Source of the DNA: Pratylenchus scribneri
Taxonomy: Eukaryota > Nematoda > Chromadorea > Rhabditida > Pratylenchidae
DNA length: 64,000 bases
Reading direction: 5' to 3'
Assembly (NCBI GenBank): GCA_030063045.1
Contig: JAQSEB010000153.1
Span: forward strand, 362,902-426,901
Of this stretch, positions 25,368 through 37,847 are shown piece after piece. The position numbers and the translations under genes were made by a program. The first letter of the stretch is position 1; every line of letters starts with the position of its first letter. The notes beneath the pieces are model-generated. The model searched no databases. It had not been told where the DNA came from and saw only the letters and a list, made by a program, of their open reading frames with translations.

Positions 25368-28300
25368 ATGTGGATTTGGGGATTTTTCTTCCTCTTTATT
25401 GGATCCGAGATCTTTCTCTTCAAATGTTCGGAGGCCTTACATTTCAAGTCGTTGATAAAACCGGAACATGAGTCCGAAACGGAATCCAACGATACATTGC
25501 CCTATAAGCAAGTTCGCTTTGATAAAGATGGCATTCTGTAGGATTTTTTGATAAAAATATAAATTATTATTGTTGATTACAAGATGCATCAATGGCACAT
25601 TTCCAGGCATTACGGATCCGATTGTTGTGGACAAAAAAGCAATCCCTAAACATTGTGCCTATAAGCCATTTTATGTGTTAAGCGTGTGCCCAGCCATCAA
25701 ACAATTGCTTATCAATGAAAATATTGTGTGCCCTGAAGGGTTTGAAATTTTATAAGAAAAATTATAAAATTATATATAAAGATATAAATCTAATATTTTC
25801 GAAAGATTGAAATTTATAAAATTTAAAAATATAAATGTTTGATGAATTTTTTTTTGAGTATAATATTCTGCTATGATGGCCAATTAAATGATTTATATGT
25901 ACTTGAACAATTTGTGCTGCCTTACGATGAAAACGAAGAAATTACAGAAAAATGCAAAAACATGAATGGATTCAAAGTATATTTTTTTATAGAATATATA
26001 AATCAATTCTATATAAAAAGATTGCCCTTCATCATTTGCCGTGGATGAAGGAAAAACGTAATGCTGATAAGGATATTGGCGATTTTTTTATGGAAATCAA
26101 AACATCATATATGACTGAATCGTTTGTTTTAAATTTTATTAAACTTTTCGGAAATGGGAAATACTGAATTAAAAAAAGCCTTTTTTTAAAAATAAAAAAA
26201 ATTGGGCCTAAATATTGATTTATTTAAAGGAGATCATATCTTTGGTTAAAAAGATTTTGAAAATTTTTATGAATTAGAAAATTTCCAAAAAATGTGTCCT
26301 AGAAAATCTTGTATAATTTCTTCTCACTATCAGTTATTATTTTCCATTGCCTCATTCCAATTGCATGGATTTGTCTTTGGGCAATCCGGACAATTTGCTT
26401 ACTGGTGTTCGTAGCATGGAGAATGATAATAATTTGGTGATGCCCGTCCAAGTAAATTTGAAAGAAGATAATTCAACATTGGTAAATAAAACATAAATAT
26501 ATGAATTCATTATTATTATAGGTTGGAATCGGCTATGGATTCGATTTTAACGAAGATGATCCAAATCAATCAATTCGCAAAAAATTTATAGAAGATTTCA
26601 CGACATTGCCTGATTATATGCAAATGGAAAAGTACAAATTAATATTAAAAATATTATTAAATAAAAGGAGAAACAAAGTAATAATACGGCGGCTTTATTA
26701 ATTGGGCACTCTTTTAAATTAAAAATATGGTTAATAAGAGAATTTTCCTTCAATATTTCGAGTTAATTAATTCATCAAAAGATATTTTATTTTTCTACTT
26801 TGATATATAAAATTTAAACAAGATAATATAGAGGAAACTTGGGAATTCTTTACAAAGATATCGCTTTTATATATAAATTCTTCCTAATTAAATATGCAAT
26901 TAAATTTAAAAAAATAAAATCTTAATTTGACTACATTTGTAAAATTCGAATCAAAAATATTTTTAATAAATTTTAAGATATTCGGATAAACCCCATTTGA
27001 AAATGCTTTATTTGGATTTTCGTGCTCAACCTTTGGTACCCCAAATAATGCGTGCAATTATACCTGAAACTGAATGCAATATGATGATTAGAGTGGTTCG
27101 ATTTTTATTTTTTTTTTTATAAAATTGCCTTGAAAAAGAAATTAATAGTCATTGTCAAAAATTTAGAATAGAAATACAAAAAAAGAAGTAAATAATTTTA
27201 AATTTTATTAAGGCATAAAAATAATTTTAATGTAAGCATTTAATCTTTATTGAAACAATTAAGTAAATCATTTAATAAAAATGAATTCATTATTATTAAA
27301 GCGTGGCAACACAATCCAGGAATGCAAAGCTGAATTTAGGCAAAAAAATTATGCATTACGCTCATTCAAAAACAACCAAACAATCACAACATATGGATTG
27401 ACAGTTGAGGTAATTTTATATATTTAAATTGAATTTTAACTTTTGAAAGTGTATTAAATTGCATATGATGAACTTTTTCGCCTTGCCCAAATCTGGCTTC
27501 CTTTCCTTACTTTTCCTATTCAATTAGACTTACGATCTGTCTAAATAGCCATAAACCTAATCCGAAGCCCTAATACTTTATTATGGCTTACTAAGTTATT
27601 TGGCCTCAAAAATAATTTCAGCTCAATAAAAATTTTAGGATCTGAAATACGGAAAGGTGGCCGAGTCCATTCCATTCTATTTAAATACATTTACAAAAAT
27701 TCTATTTCAATTGAAAAATGTTTTTTTTAGTCTGGTCTAGAAGAATGGCGAACAGATGGTCAAAAAACTGTTACATCTAGGGGCAGTTCATATGCTTACG
27801 AAAGAGGTGGATCCACCACAGATGAAAGTACAAGTTTGACTGGATTACAAAGGTTTTTTATGCTAATTTTAAAAAAAATTTTTAAAATACAAATAATTAA
27901 TTTATGAGAAGCAATTTTTTATAAAATAAAATAAAAATTACTATAATTTAAACAAATAATAGTAATAGTCAAAATGGTATGTCAATTTCACAATAGGATA
28001 GGGTCAATGTGGGTGTTTTCGACTCATAGTAAATCAGAAACAACTTTAGACCCCACAAACCCTATATCATTTTGTAGATCCCATCGAGACGCATCGAATG
28101 GTATGTAATTTGTCATGGTTTGGCCCAAAATTAAAGAGTTTAAAACCAAAATCTGAAAATAATGGTTTAAACGGTTTAATACTCTTTAATTTTGATCAAA
28201 TCAAGACAAATTACATACCAATCGACGCGTCTCGATGAGATCTACAAAATGGTATAAGGTTTGTGGGGTCTAAAACCGGTTACTGATTTAATAGAAGTCA

Positions 28301-31300
28301 AAAACGCTCACATTGACCCTATTGTGGAATTGACCACATTGGCACTGTTTTTGTTTATTGTGGAATTGACCAACATTGGCACTGTTTTTGTTTATTGTGG
28401 AATTGACCCCGGACGAGTCAAAATCATTTGAATCTTTCTGTGATTGCCGATACTGATATTCGTACTTATATAGTCATAAAAAAATTAGAAACAAATTTGA
28501 ATTAGCCACTATTAATTAATTGATTTTACTCAATTGGTTTTCAATTTTTCAAATAAGTTTTAATATCCATTTTTATTAAATTTATACAAAAATATTTTAT
28601 AGGAATTCTACTAATGTGTTTTTAAAAACCAAAATTTTTATTAATTGAAAATTTAGTAAAATGTGAAAATTTTTAGGCAATCGGACAATGTTGAGAGTTA
28701 TACGAATACAAGAGTTGATGAAAAAGGGGAATACGATAAATTCGGCATCCAAGGAACAGCTGGTGTTGATGTCGGTGTTAAAAAAGGAAATTGGGGTGAG
28801 CAAACATTTCATTTGAAATATCTTTTTGGAACTTTGTTTTTGTGACAGTGTATTCTCATTTTGTTTTTTATCAGTTTTCTCTCTTTTCCAGATTCCAATC
28901 GTGGAATTGCGAACAATAGAGAACATATTTTCAGTTCATAAACATTTCCAAAATAGAAATTTTTTCAAAAAATTTAATACAATATTATATCACTCTTAAT
29001 TCATTTTACATCCGATAAATTTGTTAAGCATAGGCAATATTTGATTATTCAAAAAATTTAATATAGTTATACACCCATCTCAAAATTCGTAAAAGTTTTA
29101 TTTACATCATTAAAATGTGATAAAACTGAATAATAATGGTTCAAATAGGGCATATTTTCTTTGATTTTTAATTTAAGTTATTTGAACAATTCTCATGTTA
29201 GTTATTCCGAAAAATTTATGAATATTTAAATATTTTTTCATCAATTTTTAACATTAAAATCAAATGTGAGCAGGAGAGAGGAATTTCCTCTAATAATTAT
29301 TTTGTTATCGATATCGATTAATATCAGATATCACCGATCTTAAATCTTGCTATTTTGACCAAAAATTATCTGTTCTATTTAATATTTTTCAATAACAGCC
29401 AATTCAATTCCGTTCCTCTGTTGTGTCAAAATATAAAATTATTTTGTTCCTATTCGGTTCTAAATCATGGAAGATAAATAGGGACAAGAATAGAATATAG
29501 AAAAATCAGTGGAATATGGAAAATACTGATATTTTGTTATAATACATAATAAGGCATTTAAGAAAATTATAAGTTATAAGGACGGACCATCCTTCAATCA
29601 GAGTTAAAAATTTTTTTTTTTGGAACCACAATTCTGAAGAATTGCTTAATTTTATAAAAAATAATTTGGATTTATTTATTTTGATTTACAAAAATATTTT
29701 TTTAGAAGGAAAGGTTGGAGTTGAAGGCAGAGGTGGATATGAACAATCGAACAGTGTTTTGGATCGAATTGAACGCATGAATAGTTTGACTACTGCGCAT
29801 AGTAATTCGGAAACAAGCTCAACCTCTAAATCATTAATTTTGGAAGTATGTTATATTTTTATAAAACAATCATTAAATCAATTAAAAATGCTATGAAATA
29901 TTTTAAATTTTAAATGTAAAATTAAAAATCTATATTTTATGCCAAAGGCAATATAATTTACGATATACATTCGATAATTATTCAAAAATAAAGCATCAGA
30001 ATCAGAATAGGAAGCCAGGTCCCAATCCCAAGTCCCAATCAAATATTTTTTTATTTTAAGTTTTTTTTTATAAACGACCGAAAACTTTTGCTGATCCCTA
30101 TAAAATTTGGAATAATTATCGAAAATTGACAAATATACAGAAAAATGATAAAAGAAAATTTTTTAAAAATTCAGAGAAAACTTTTCTATGGATAATTTGA
30201 TATTCAAAGTAGGATTTTGTTCTAATATGCTTTTTAATTTCTTACAATTGGGTAAAATTTTACCAAATTTTACTAAGAAAATGTAAAAAAAGCTTGCCAT
30301 TGGTTTTAATTTTTATTAATTTTATATGATCAATAATCGAAGCAGCTCGGCGTGCTGAATCCAAAGTTACTATTTTTTAAACTCAAAATGTCACAAAGCG
30401 AATTTTTTCTGTTATAAAAATATTTATAATAATGATATTATTAGATTCAGTTTGCAATGCAACTTCGAATATCGGCCAAATAAAAAATTTTACTAAAAAC
30501 TGCCCTTATTAGTATTAGAAACCTATTTGCATTTTCTTGATAAAATTGATAAAATCTTATAAAGATGTAAGAACTTCATTAATATGAGCTTAATATCATT
30601 CTCAGCCTATAGAAATGCCAATATGGAAAGTTGTTTATGATTTTTTTTGTTAAAAATTTTCATCTCTTGACTTTTTTCGGGATCTTTTAGGCAGCAAAAT
30701 GTAAAACTAAATTTTTAATATAATTTGAAATAATATTTTTTCCTATAGAATGCATATCGACATACATCAACATCAATTGACAACCAGCAGCAAAGTCGTA
30801 TTCAATCCAATACAGTTGGAGTGACTAAACGGACTGTTTTTAAATGGATTGTAAGTTTTTAAGATTTTTTAGCAAAAATTTGAAATAAAATTTCTATTCA
30901 AATTATATTTGCGAAAATTTAATATGGTAAAATTTTATAATATTAGAATTATAATATAAAATAATGAAGGACAATACCATATATTTTATAATTTAAAATT
31001 TAAAATTATTTTCTTTAAAATTTGTGAACAATTTAATTTGTTGATGATTTCTAAAAATGTTCAAATTATATTAGCATTAATTTTATGTAGTGAATACTAT
31101 CAATTTTTTAAAGTTTTTTATCAAAATTTTTATATTTTCTTAATTTTGAAAAAAATCACACAAAATTGTACTGTAATATAAAATATTACTATTAATGTAT
31201 TATTAATTGAAACTATTTTTTTAAAATAGATTTTTGCAAAATTAGCATAATAAAATAATGCATATTTTAATTATTTTCAGATGACAGTGCCTCCCGGCAA

Positions 31301-31415
31301 AGTGCTAACTCCATTGCAAATGCAAATGGACTGTGATGGGACAAATGTGAAAATTCCTTGGATCCGTTTTGTGCTCACCGATGAAAAGGGATCGTTGCCA
31401 GTTCAAGATTATTGA
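25368..31415 (+). CDS. Large secreted protein, candidate aerolysin-like family, member 3
   Basis: Thirteen exons: 25368-25537, 25584-25739, 25859-25976, 26021-26122, 26334-26481, 26522-26631, 26978-27095, 27302-27409, 27731-27852, 28677-28795, 29706-29845, 30749-30850, 31281-31415; phases agree throughout. Hydrophobic leader WGFFFLFIGSEIFLF. Family N-terminal segments: GITDPIVVDKK, IIFCYDGQLND, YYFPLPHS, LKMLYLDFRAQP. The C-terminal part gives the clearest aerolysin-like signature of the set: a Gly/Val alternating run (FGIQGTAGVDVGVKKG, then GKVGVEGRGGYEQSNS), a Ser/Thr/Gln-rich return strand, and TVPPGKVLTPLQ with DCDGTNVKIPW near the end. This matches what is known of the ETX/MTX2 fold, where such a hairpin forms the pore; target and activity are unknown. 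Complete by eye, with no breaks. The intron 27853-28676 carries a MITE. Confidence 0.72.
27976..28415. mobile_element. 440-bp long-inverted-repeat MITE with 9-bp target duplication
   Basis: Nearly the whole element is an inverted repeat; the core words are CATCGAGACGC, GGTATGTAATTTGTC and their complements, with TTAAAGAGTTTAAA near the centre. The right end carries two extra ~36-bp tandem copies of AATTGACCACATTGGCACTG and what follows. Flanks are a perfect 9-bp direct repeat AGTCAAAAT (27967-27975 and 28416-28424). Long inverted ends plus a 9-bp duplication suggest a Mutator-like non-autonomous element. It lies in an intron of family member 3. Confidence 0.88.
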
Positions 31416-31457
31416 TTGAAAATATTATTTAACCAATATTTCACAATTATTTTTATG

Positions 31458-31463
31458 AATAAA
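31458..31463 (+). terminator. Polyadenylation signal AATAAA
   Basis: AATAAA 43 nt after the stop codon of family member 3; a second one follows near 31492. Confidence 0.55.
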
Positions 31464-32544
31464 ATTTTACTGATGATAATTCATAATTAATTAATAAAAC
31501 ACAAAAATTGGTTGTATAAATTCAACCAAAATTGCCAATCATTTGCTGCAATAGAAGGAATGATCTACTACATTCATAATTTCTTTTTAAATATTATTTA
31601 TTAACGATAGTTAAATATTGTTTTTGGATACTTATAATTTTTCCTTTTTGTTTATCCAAAAAATAGAAATCTTTTTAAATGTCCATTCAGAATTCGGATC
31701 AATTGTACAAATTGTTTGAATTCAAGAGCAACATCATTTTATATGTTTTTTTTCTACTGAGTTTGGAAAAACAATTAAAGCAGCTTGTTAGACAAAGCCG
31801 AATTTTTATTTACTATGACTAGTATTATTATGCTTCAATTTCAAATTCCAATAGAAGATATCGAAATTTTAAGAAGAAAGTATGATTATAAGAAAACAAC
31901 ATCGATATACAATAAAAAGATTTTATTATTACAAGTCGATTCTAAAAAATGATACTTATTGATGCAAAAAGCTCAAGAGTAAAAAGAGAAAGGTCTTCCT
32001 ATTGATTAAAAAATAAGGTTATTGTTATATACGGATAAAATTAGGCAAAATCCGTATTTTAATCTCTAAAAACTAAAATCCATAAGAGAGGGGGTGCTAA
32101 TTTTTTCCCTTTTGTCCAAAGAGATAAAGTTCAAATTCAAATCAACAAGTATCAAAAAACAGTGTTTAAAAATAGTCACACTTTAATACTTTTCATTGAT
32201 TTTGATTATGTCTATCCTATTTTACCATTATATTTTGTAAATATTTAAGATAATTTCCATCCCCACTATATTATCTATTAATATATGCATAATTTCCTTA
32301 TTCGAAATTTTCTTTGCTTCTTTTTGGTGCTTAAAATTCAATTTCAAAAAGTGTCTTAATATATTCTCTCGAAGAAATTTATAATCGTAATCGTAAACAT
32401 CATCAAATAGAGAAATTTTTCGTAACAAAAATGCCAACACTATAATTTTAAATTGAGACTAAAATTAAATCTCACATTCGGATTTATTGACTTAAAATTT
32501 ATAAATAAAATTGAATCATAATTTTTTACAATTTCAGTTCAAAT
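31464..32544. other. Intergenic spacer
   Basis: AT-rich. A minus-strand open frame at 32228-32440 (70 codons, with LLRKISLFDDVYDYDY) is Lys/Ile-rich. It has no recognisable relative in the window and no clear partner exons, so I do not call it. Confidence 0.4.
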
Positions 32545-33613
32545 ATGTTCAAACAAATCTTATTTACAATTTTATTAATATGTTCGCTAAATTTCCTTAT
32601 TTGCCATGAAGATGAGGATACGGAATTTATCAACAACTCCTTCCTTGAACAAATTTCTAATCTTCATGTTCCGCGCAAGAAATGTAAAGTTAGAGCAGCG
32701 ATTAGCCTTAAATGGTTTGCAACAGGAAAGAAACCTTGTAAGAAATGGAGAAAATTATGCACATTTACGGGTTGGATTATGCCGACCAACAAATTTGATG
32801 TGCCAAAGGAAATGCCAACTTGCTTGAAGGTTTCTATTCTTTTCATAAAAATAATAATTTATTTCGATTCAATAGGAATTTTATGAAATTGCTTATGTAC
32901 CAATTTGTGGCAAGCCAATGTACAACAAATTCAAAAATTGTGCTAAGGCACTCCATCATTACCAAAAGGAGAAGGATCCGGTATTATATTCAAATTAGTT
33001 ATTAAAAAAATATACATCTTATTGATCTTAAAAATAATCAAAAATTGAAAAGAGTATTTTTAATCAAATATTTTAGAATTAAGCATAAATACATTAATAG
33101 AATAATTTTTAAATTCTAGAATGCAATTTTGGTTCTTTTTGATGGTTGTGTATGGTGCCCGCAATGGAGTGAACGTAGCACAAATGTTCAAATTGAATTG
33201 GGTCTTAAAACTGATTCTAAAAAAGTGTAATAAAATATATAATATCAATATTTTTAATAAAAAGCTTTATATAATAGGAAAGAATATTTCAAAGCTGCCA
33301 TTACCACCACCGTAAGTGACCGTTATGCAGACTTTAAAATTGGCGCGATCTTCAATTTGTTCGATCAGAAACGCTGGCAATTTGAATATTATCTGAAAAT
33401 AACTCATCAATGCAATCAAGTATTTTCTTAATATTTCTATTTCTTTTATTTGATATTTTATTTCCACTAAAGTACAATATGATCCAAGAGAAAATCCTTG
33501 TATTTCCTCATTTTGTTCATAAAGTGCCTGAGAAAATCATCGAGCACACCAATTTCGAGATCAAGTTGCCTCAGGGATCGGGCAAAAGAAAGGAAGTTAT
33601 TGTAATGAATTGA
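32545..33613 (+). CDS. Secreted C-x-W / transthyretin-like protein, second copy
   Basis: Five exons: 32545-32829, 32876-32980, 33120-33226, 33278-33419, 33473-33613; phases agree. Signal peptide MFKQILFTILLICSLNFLIC. Then a Cys/Trp segment (KCKVRA...LKWFATGKKPCKKW), PTCLK|EFYEIAYVPICGK, LFDGCVWCPQWS and LKITHQCN. It aligns piece by piece with the minus-strand gene at 13582-15882 (PTCFKDFHDIALKPICG, LFDGCFVCSDQ, IVIRHRCN), including the intron before the LFDGC exon. The C-terminal half fits the nematode transthyretin-like pattern loosely. A TTTCAG acceptor lies 7 nt before the ATG. It lacks the acidic exons and mini-introns of its paralogue. Role unknown; extracellular. Confidence 0.75.
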
Positions 33614-34604
33614 AGAAGAAAGAAGTTTGACTAAGATGAAACTAAATAAGAAAATTCTTTATTCTATCTATCCATTGATTCTATTTTCGGTTAATAAATA
33701 TGTTGCCGTTCTTTGCGGTCATTGCGCACGAAATTAATTTAAAATAATAATATAAAACAAATAAATAATTTTGATGAGAAGTACAATTCATATATCTCAT
33801 ACATCAACAATTTTTTTATTAGAAATAATATTATATCTAAAAATTATCCAAAATATAATGCAAATTAATAATTTAAAATTATTCTACATCCTTCTCTACT
33901 AAACATCCAATTTTTTTGATTATGCGTCATTTTATTAGAGAAAACGAAATTGCTGAGTAATCATTTTTCACCATCATCAGTTAATTCTAAAGCCAGCCAA
34001 ATATAATGATTCAGACGAAAATTTACCATCCATTTATTACATAAAATATAAATTCATTCAATTTAAAAGCAAATTTTATAATTAATAAAATAATTATTCT
34101 AAAATTAAGATCTTTTTTGATCAATTAATTTAACTGGTTCATATTATTTATTTGATAGGCATAAGGAGTGTCAAATTTCCATCAGTGAAAAAATTAGCCC
34201 CACGATTTCCAAAAAATCATCGAAAAGTTTGAGTTGCTTATATTAAAATATTATCAGAAATAAAAGGAGCTAAGAGTTTTCCTATCCTTAGGCCCACATA
34301 TTTCATTCAATTTTGATAATTGCAATATTTTCCTCAAAAATTTCCCTTTTATCTTATGAATCATGATATCTTCTGGCGAATAAAATTTCCCCCGAACTTC
34401 AGCTTCGAGCTATACCATATTTCACATTTCCAATTGTCCAATATTTTTTCATTTTTATATTTTTTCCAAATTAATCCATAACTGTCTCATCTAAATTCAA
34501 ATTCGTCATTATATTCATAATCAAAAAGATAAGCTATCCATCTTTTCTTTATTAAAGATTAATTTTTATAACGAAATCAAATCGCCTCCAAAAATTCTAA
34601 AACC
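33614..34604. other. Intergenic spacer with a polyadenylation signal
   Basis: AATAAA at 33693-33698 probably serves the preceding gene. The rest is AT-rich with no coding segment. Parts of 33880-34100 resemble 39360-39610 (such as CATTTTT-x-A-x-CATCATCA...TTAATTCTAAAGCCA versus the TTAAATAGAATCCAACCA region), consistent with duplication of the upstream region of the three-finger-like genes. Confidence 0.5.
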
Positions 34605-35613
34605 ATGTACGTTTCTGGCAAGATTTGTGCCATTCTCGGCTGCCTTGTCTTTGCTACTTTGCTCGGTTATGCTGCCGGTTTTTTTTCATATAAATTCAAT
34701 TTTCTATTTTAATTAATTGTTAGGTGGTATCAAGTGCTGGCATGGCGGTAAAGTTGGCGAACCTAATTACACGGGATTTCGAAAGTTTGAATGCCCGGAA
34801 GGAACAATTGGATGTGGCATAATTGATTGTAAATTTTGAATTGCATAAGAAAATATCAAGTTTAATTTAGGCGACTATTCGCCTCCGTTCTACGTAAAAG
34901 GATGCAATCCATATCCTGACGATTATACGGAGGAGCAATGTAAGGCAATTGCAACTTGTGATGATCGTGATGACCATGGTCAGATTATCGCCCAATATCC
35001 TGCTAAGAAATGCAGTTTTTGTGTCGGAGAACTTTGCAATGGTGATGGTGAAGGTTAAATTATATTTTTACATGCTAAATATGTACAACTATTTAAAACA
35101 AATTAAAATTTATTAGTCTATAATAAAATCTAACCTAAAATTTAAAAAAAATTATTTGTAATTAAAAAGCGATACTAGTCTATAAAAAACATTACATTTT
35201 ACCTCTTAAATATTATACCTTTTCCTTAGAAAAAGTAATGATTTTACAATTAATACATTCAAATGGAATTTCGAGTATATTTTGTCAAATTTATTTCGTT
35301 TAAAACTTTTAAAAATTTCGAATAATTTTAAAAATTATTCATAATCAGTATTGATATTCACATATTTTTTATATATTATTATTTAGCGCCTGCTCAAACT
35401 CCGCAAAACATGGAAGAGCCTATTGTTACGCCAAATCCGAATCTGAATATCGGGAATCCTCCTCCACCTCCAGCTCCACCTTCAAGTAAGAATAACGAGA
35501 ATCTTGCTCCACCTCCAAATCCTCCTACTATTGACAACGGAGTGCCGACTTTTGCCCCAAATCGATATGCTATTTTTGTTGCATTTGGCTTTATTGCAAT
35601 TATGGCACACTGA
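34605..35613 (+). CDS. GPI-anchored three-finger (Ly6)-like protein A
   Basis: Four exons: 34605-34677, 34724-34828, 34871-35053, 35387-35613, all phase 1. Signal peptide MYVSGKICAILGCLVFATLL. One cysteine-rich module follows: KCWHGGKVGEPNYTGF, ECPEGTIGCGIIDC, GCNPYPDDYTEEQC and CSFCVGELCN. The closing C-x2-C-x4-CN is typical of three-finger proteins. The last exon is a Pro/Asn-rich stalk (NPPPPPAPPSS) ending in a short hydrophobic tail (YAIFVAFGFIAIMAH) that fits a GPI signal. It probably sits on the outer membrane face; ligand unknown. AATAAA at 35658-35663. First of a tandem cluster with the pseudogenes that follow and the intact copy at 39818. Confidence 0.85.
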
Positions 35614-35847
35614 ATGTTAGGATAGAGGGAAAGAATAATGGAGAATATGGAAGGAAGAATAAATTGAAATAAGGGCCAAATAACTTTCATCCTTATTTAA
35701 TCTTATAATTTGGACCTTAAATTGCCATTGATAAATTGAAAATCAAAAATAATCAATTCGCAAAATTGGTATTACCAAAAACATATCTTTTAATCACAAA
35801 TTAATTTCAAATTTTTAATTTCAAATATCAAATTATCTTCTTAAACA

Positions 35848-36189
35848 ATGTACATGACCTGTAAAATTGATGTATTCTTGGCTGTCTCATCCTTGAAATG
35901 GAATATTTAATTAAATTTTAATTATAGGAAAAATGAATAAAAATTTATGAAAAGTTATGTTAATAAATTAATTGAATTGATAATATTTTAGTGACTACTA
36001 AAACTACCCACCACTACTTTCACAACTACTACAACGACTACAAAAGTGAATCCTGACAGCGGCATTGACAATGGAAAACCTCCGGCTGCTGAAAATGGTG
36101 CGCAAATTTTTGCTTCAAATGGACCTCTCATCATCATTGTGTTGCTGCTTTTAGTTGGATATAACTTAATTGCAATTATGGCCATTTGA
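35848..36189 (+). pseudogene. Remnant of a three-finger-like gene (leader and stalk exon only)
   Basis: 35848 on resembles the leader exon of the cluster (ATGTAC...TGTAAAATTGATGTATTCTTGG) but is degraded. The two cysteine exons are missing. 35992-36189 is a stalk/anchor exon with a TTTTAG acceptor, a Thr-rich run, NPDSGIDNGKPPAAENG and a hydrophobic end. A one-base gain (ACCCACC) in the Thr tract shifts the frame relative to the incoming phase. It could serve gene A as an alternative last exon only if that shift were tolerated. Confidence 0.65.
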
Positions 36190-36457
36190 TTTGATGGAGC
36201 CCAGGAAGAGAAGGGAATGCCAAAACGAATTGACATTTGTCATTAAGATGTTATTAATTACCATGCCATAAATTTGATTGTTGTCTTTACAAATCCATTT
36301 TCGATATTTTCGGCCAATTTCGCTTTCGGGATAAAATTTATAAAAATATTAATTAATTGTAGTATAAAATTGGTATTCAGTACCAAAAATGTGTCGTTTA
36401 TTAATAAATGTAATTAAATTATTTTTTATTTCAAAATTCAAATTATCTTCTAATACA

Positions 36458-37388
36458 ATGTACGTTTCGGGTAAAATTGATGACATTCTTGGTTGTCTCA
36501 TCCTTGCTATTTTGATCGGCTTTACCTCAGGTATTTACTTATATTTTAATAATTTCAATTAAATTATATTAAAATTGAAAGCTGCTATTAATTGTTTGTT
36601 TGGCTTTACTCACCCAGGATTTAAAACGGTTTTTAATGTCCAGAAGGAGCATTTGGATGCCTCGTGTTTGATTGAAAATTTAGATTTGATTAAAAATACC
36701 ATTGATGTTTAAAAATTTTAGGCGATTCTCCGTCTCCAGCTATCGGAAGATTATGCAATACAGAAACTGCTGACTTAACGGTAGAGGACTGTAAAGATCG
36801 CGCATTTTGCCGTGATCCAGAGATTGACACCAAATACCCGGTTAAGAACTGCATTGTTTGCAGGAGCAATCTTTGCAATGGTGAAGGTATATATTATAAC
36901 AAAAAGATTGGCTAATTTAATAAAAAAAATATATTATTATTTAATGTATTAAAAAAATTATTAAATTATATAGAGGAGAATGGGGTAAAAAATGACTGGT
37001 TTAAAAAATTTTTTCCAAAAATATTTAGATTAAAAATGAAGATAAATTAACGTTTGATATACTTCTCCATTAAACTATGAGGTTGAGGTCAAATAACCAT
37101 AACCATATCTTTCAATACGGCCCCTTATTTTAATCGGTGATTTTTAATTATAGTAGAACATTCAATAAAAATTTGAGTAAAATTATTAATAGACATTTCG
37201 AATTAAAAGAATTGATATCGATTTATTAAATTATTTAGTGACTACTACAACAGTGAATCCTGGCAATGACAATGGAAAACCTCCTGGCTGCTGAAAATAG
37301 TGTGCCATCTTTTGTTCCAAATGTACATCTCATTATTGAAGGGCTGTTTTTTGTCGCATTTGGCTTAATTGCAAACATGGCCATTTGA
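36458..37388 (+). pseudogene. Decaying three-finger-like gene
   Basis: The leader exon (MYVSGKIDDILGCLILAIL) and the second cysteine exon (about 36722-36887, with SPSPAIGRLC and CRSNLCNGEG) are still open. The first cysteine exon survives only as a scrambled remnant at 36618-36685. The stalk exon at 37239-37388 has an inserted base (CCTCCTGGCTGCTGA versus CCTCCGGCTGCTGAA in the preceding copy), which creates an early stop. The coding frame cannot be assembled. Confidence 0.75.
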
Positions 37389-37847
37389 TTTGTTGGAATC
37401 GAGGAAGAGAAGGAAGAGAATGTCAAAATGAATTAACATTTTCTAATAAAATTATTAATTCCCATCCCAATTCGTTTATTATCCCTACTCCCTATATCTG
37501 TTCATTTTTCCTTTTCGGTCAATTCACTTTTCTCTTTCGGCATATTAAAATTTAAAAATAATTAATTTTGCTCTTTTTATGATAATTTAATTTTAATATT
37601 TAATGAATTAATTTATTTTAAGAATTATTTGCTTTATCAAATAATTAAAATTAATAGTAAAAAATCCCTTTTATGCATACAAATAAATTTAAATAGGTTA
37701 TCCCTTCAGAATAACATGCATTTATTTTACTTTCAAAATACCAAATATAAATAAAACAGGTCAATTCTTAAAGAAATTTGACTTAAATTTATTTTCTGTC
37801 AAATTTAATCCTTTCTCTTTCTTTTTCTTCATCAATTTCAGTATTCT

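Noticed and set aside
32228..32440. Minus-strand 70-codon open frame, coding-like composition
   Set aside because: Single short Lys/Ile-rich frame with no relative, signal peptide or partner exon; the evidence is too thin.
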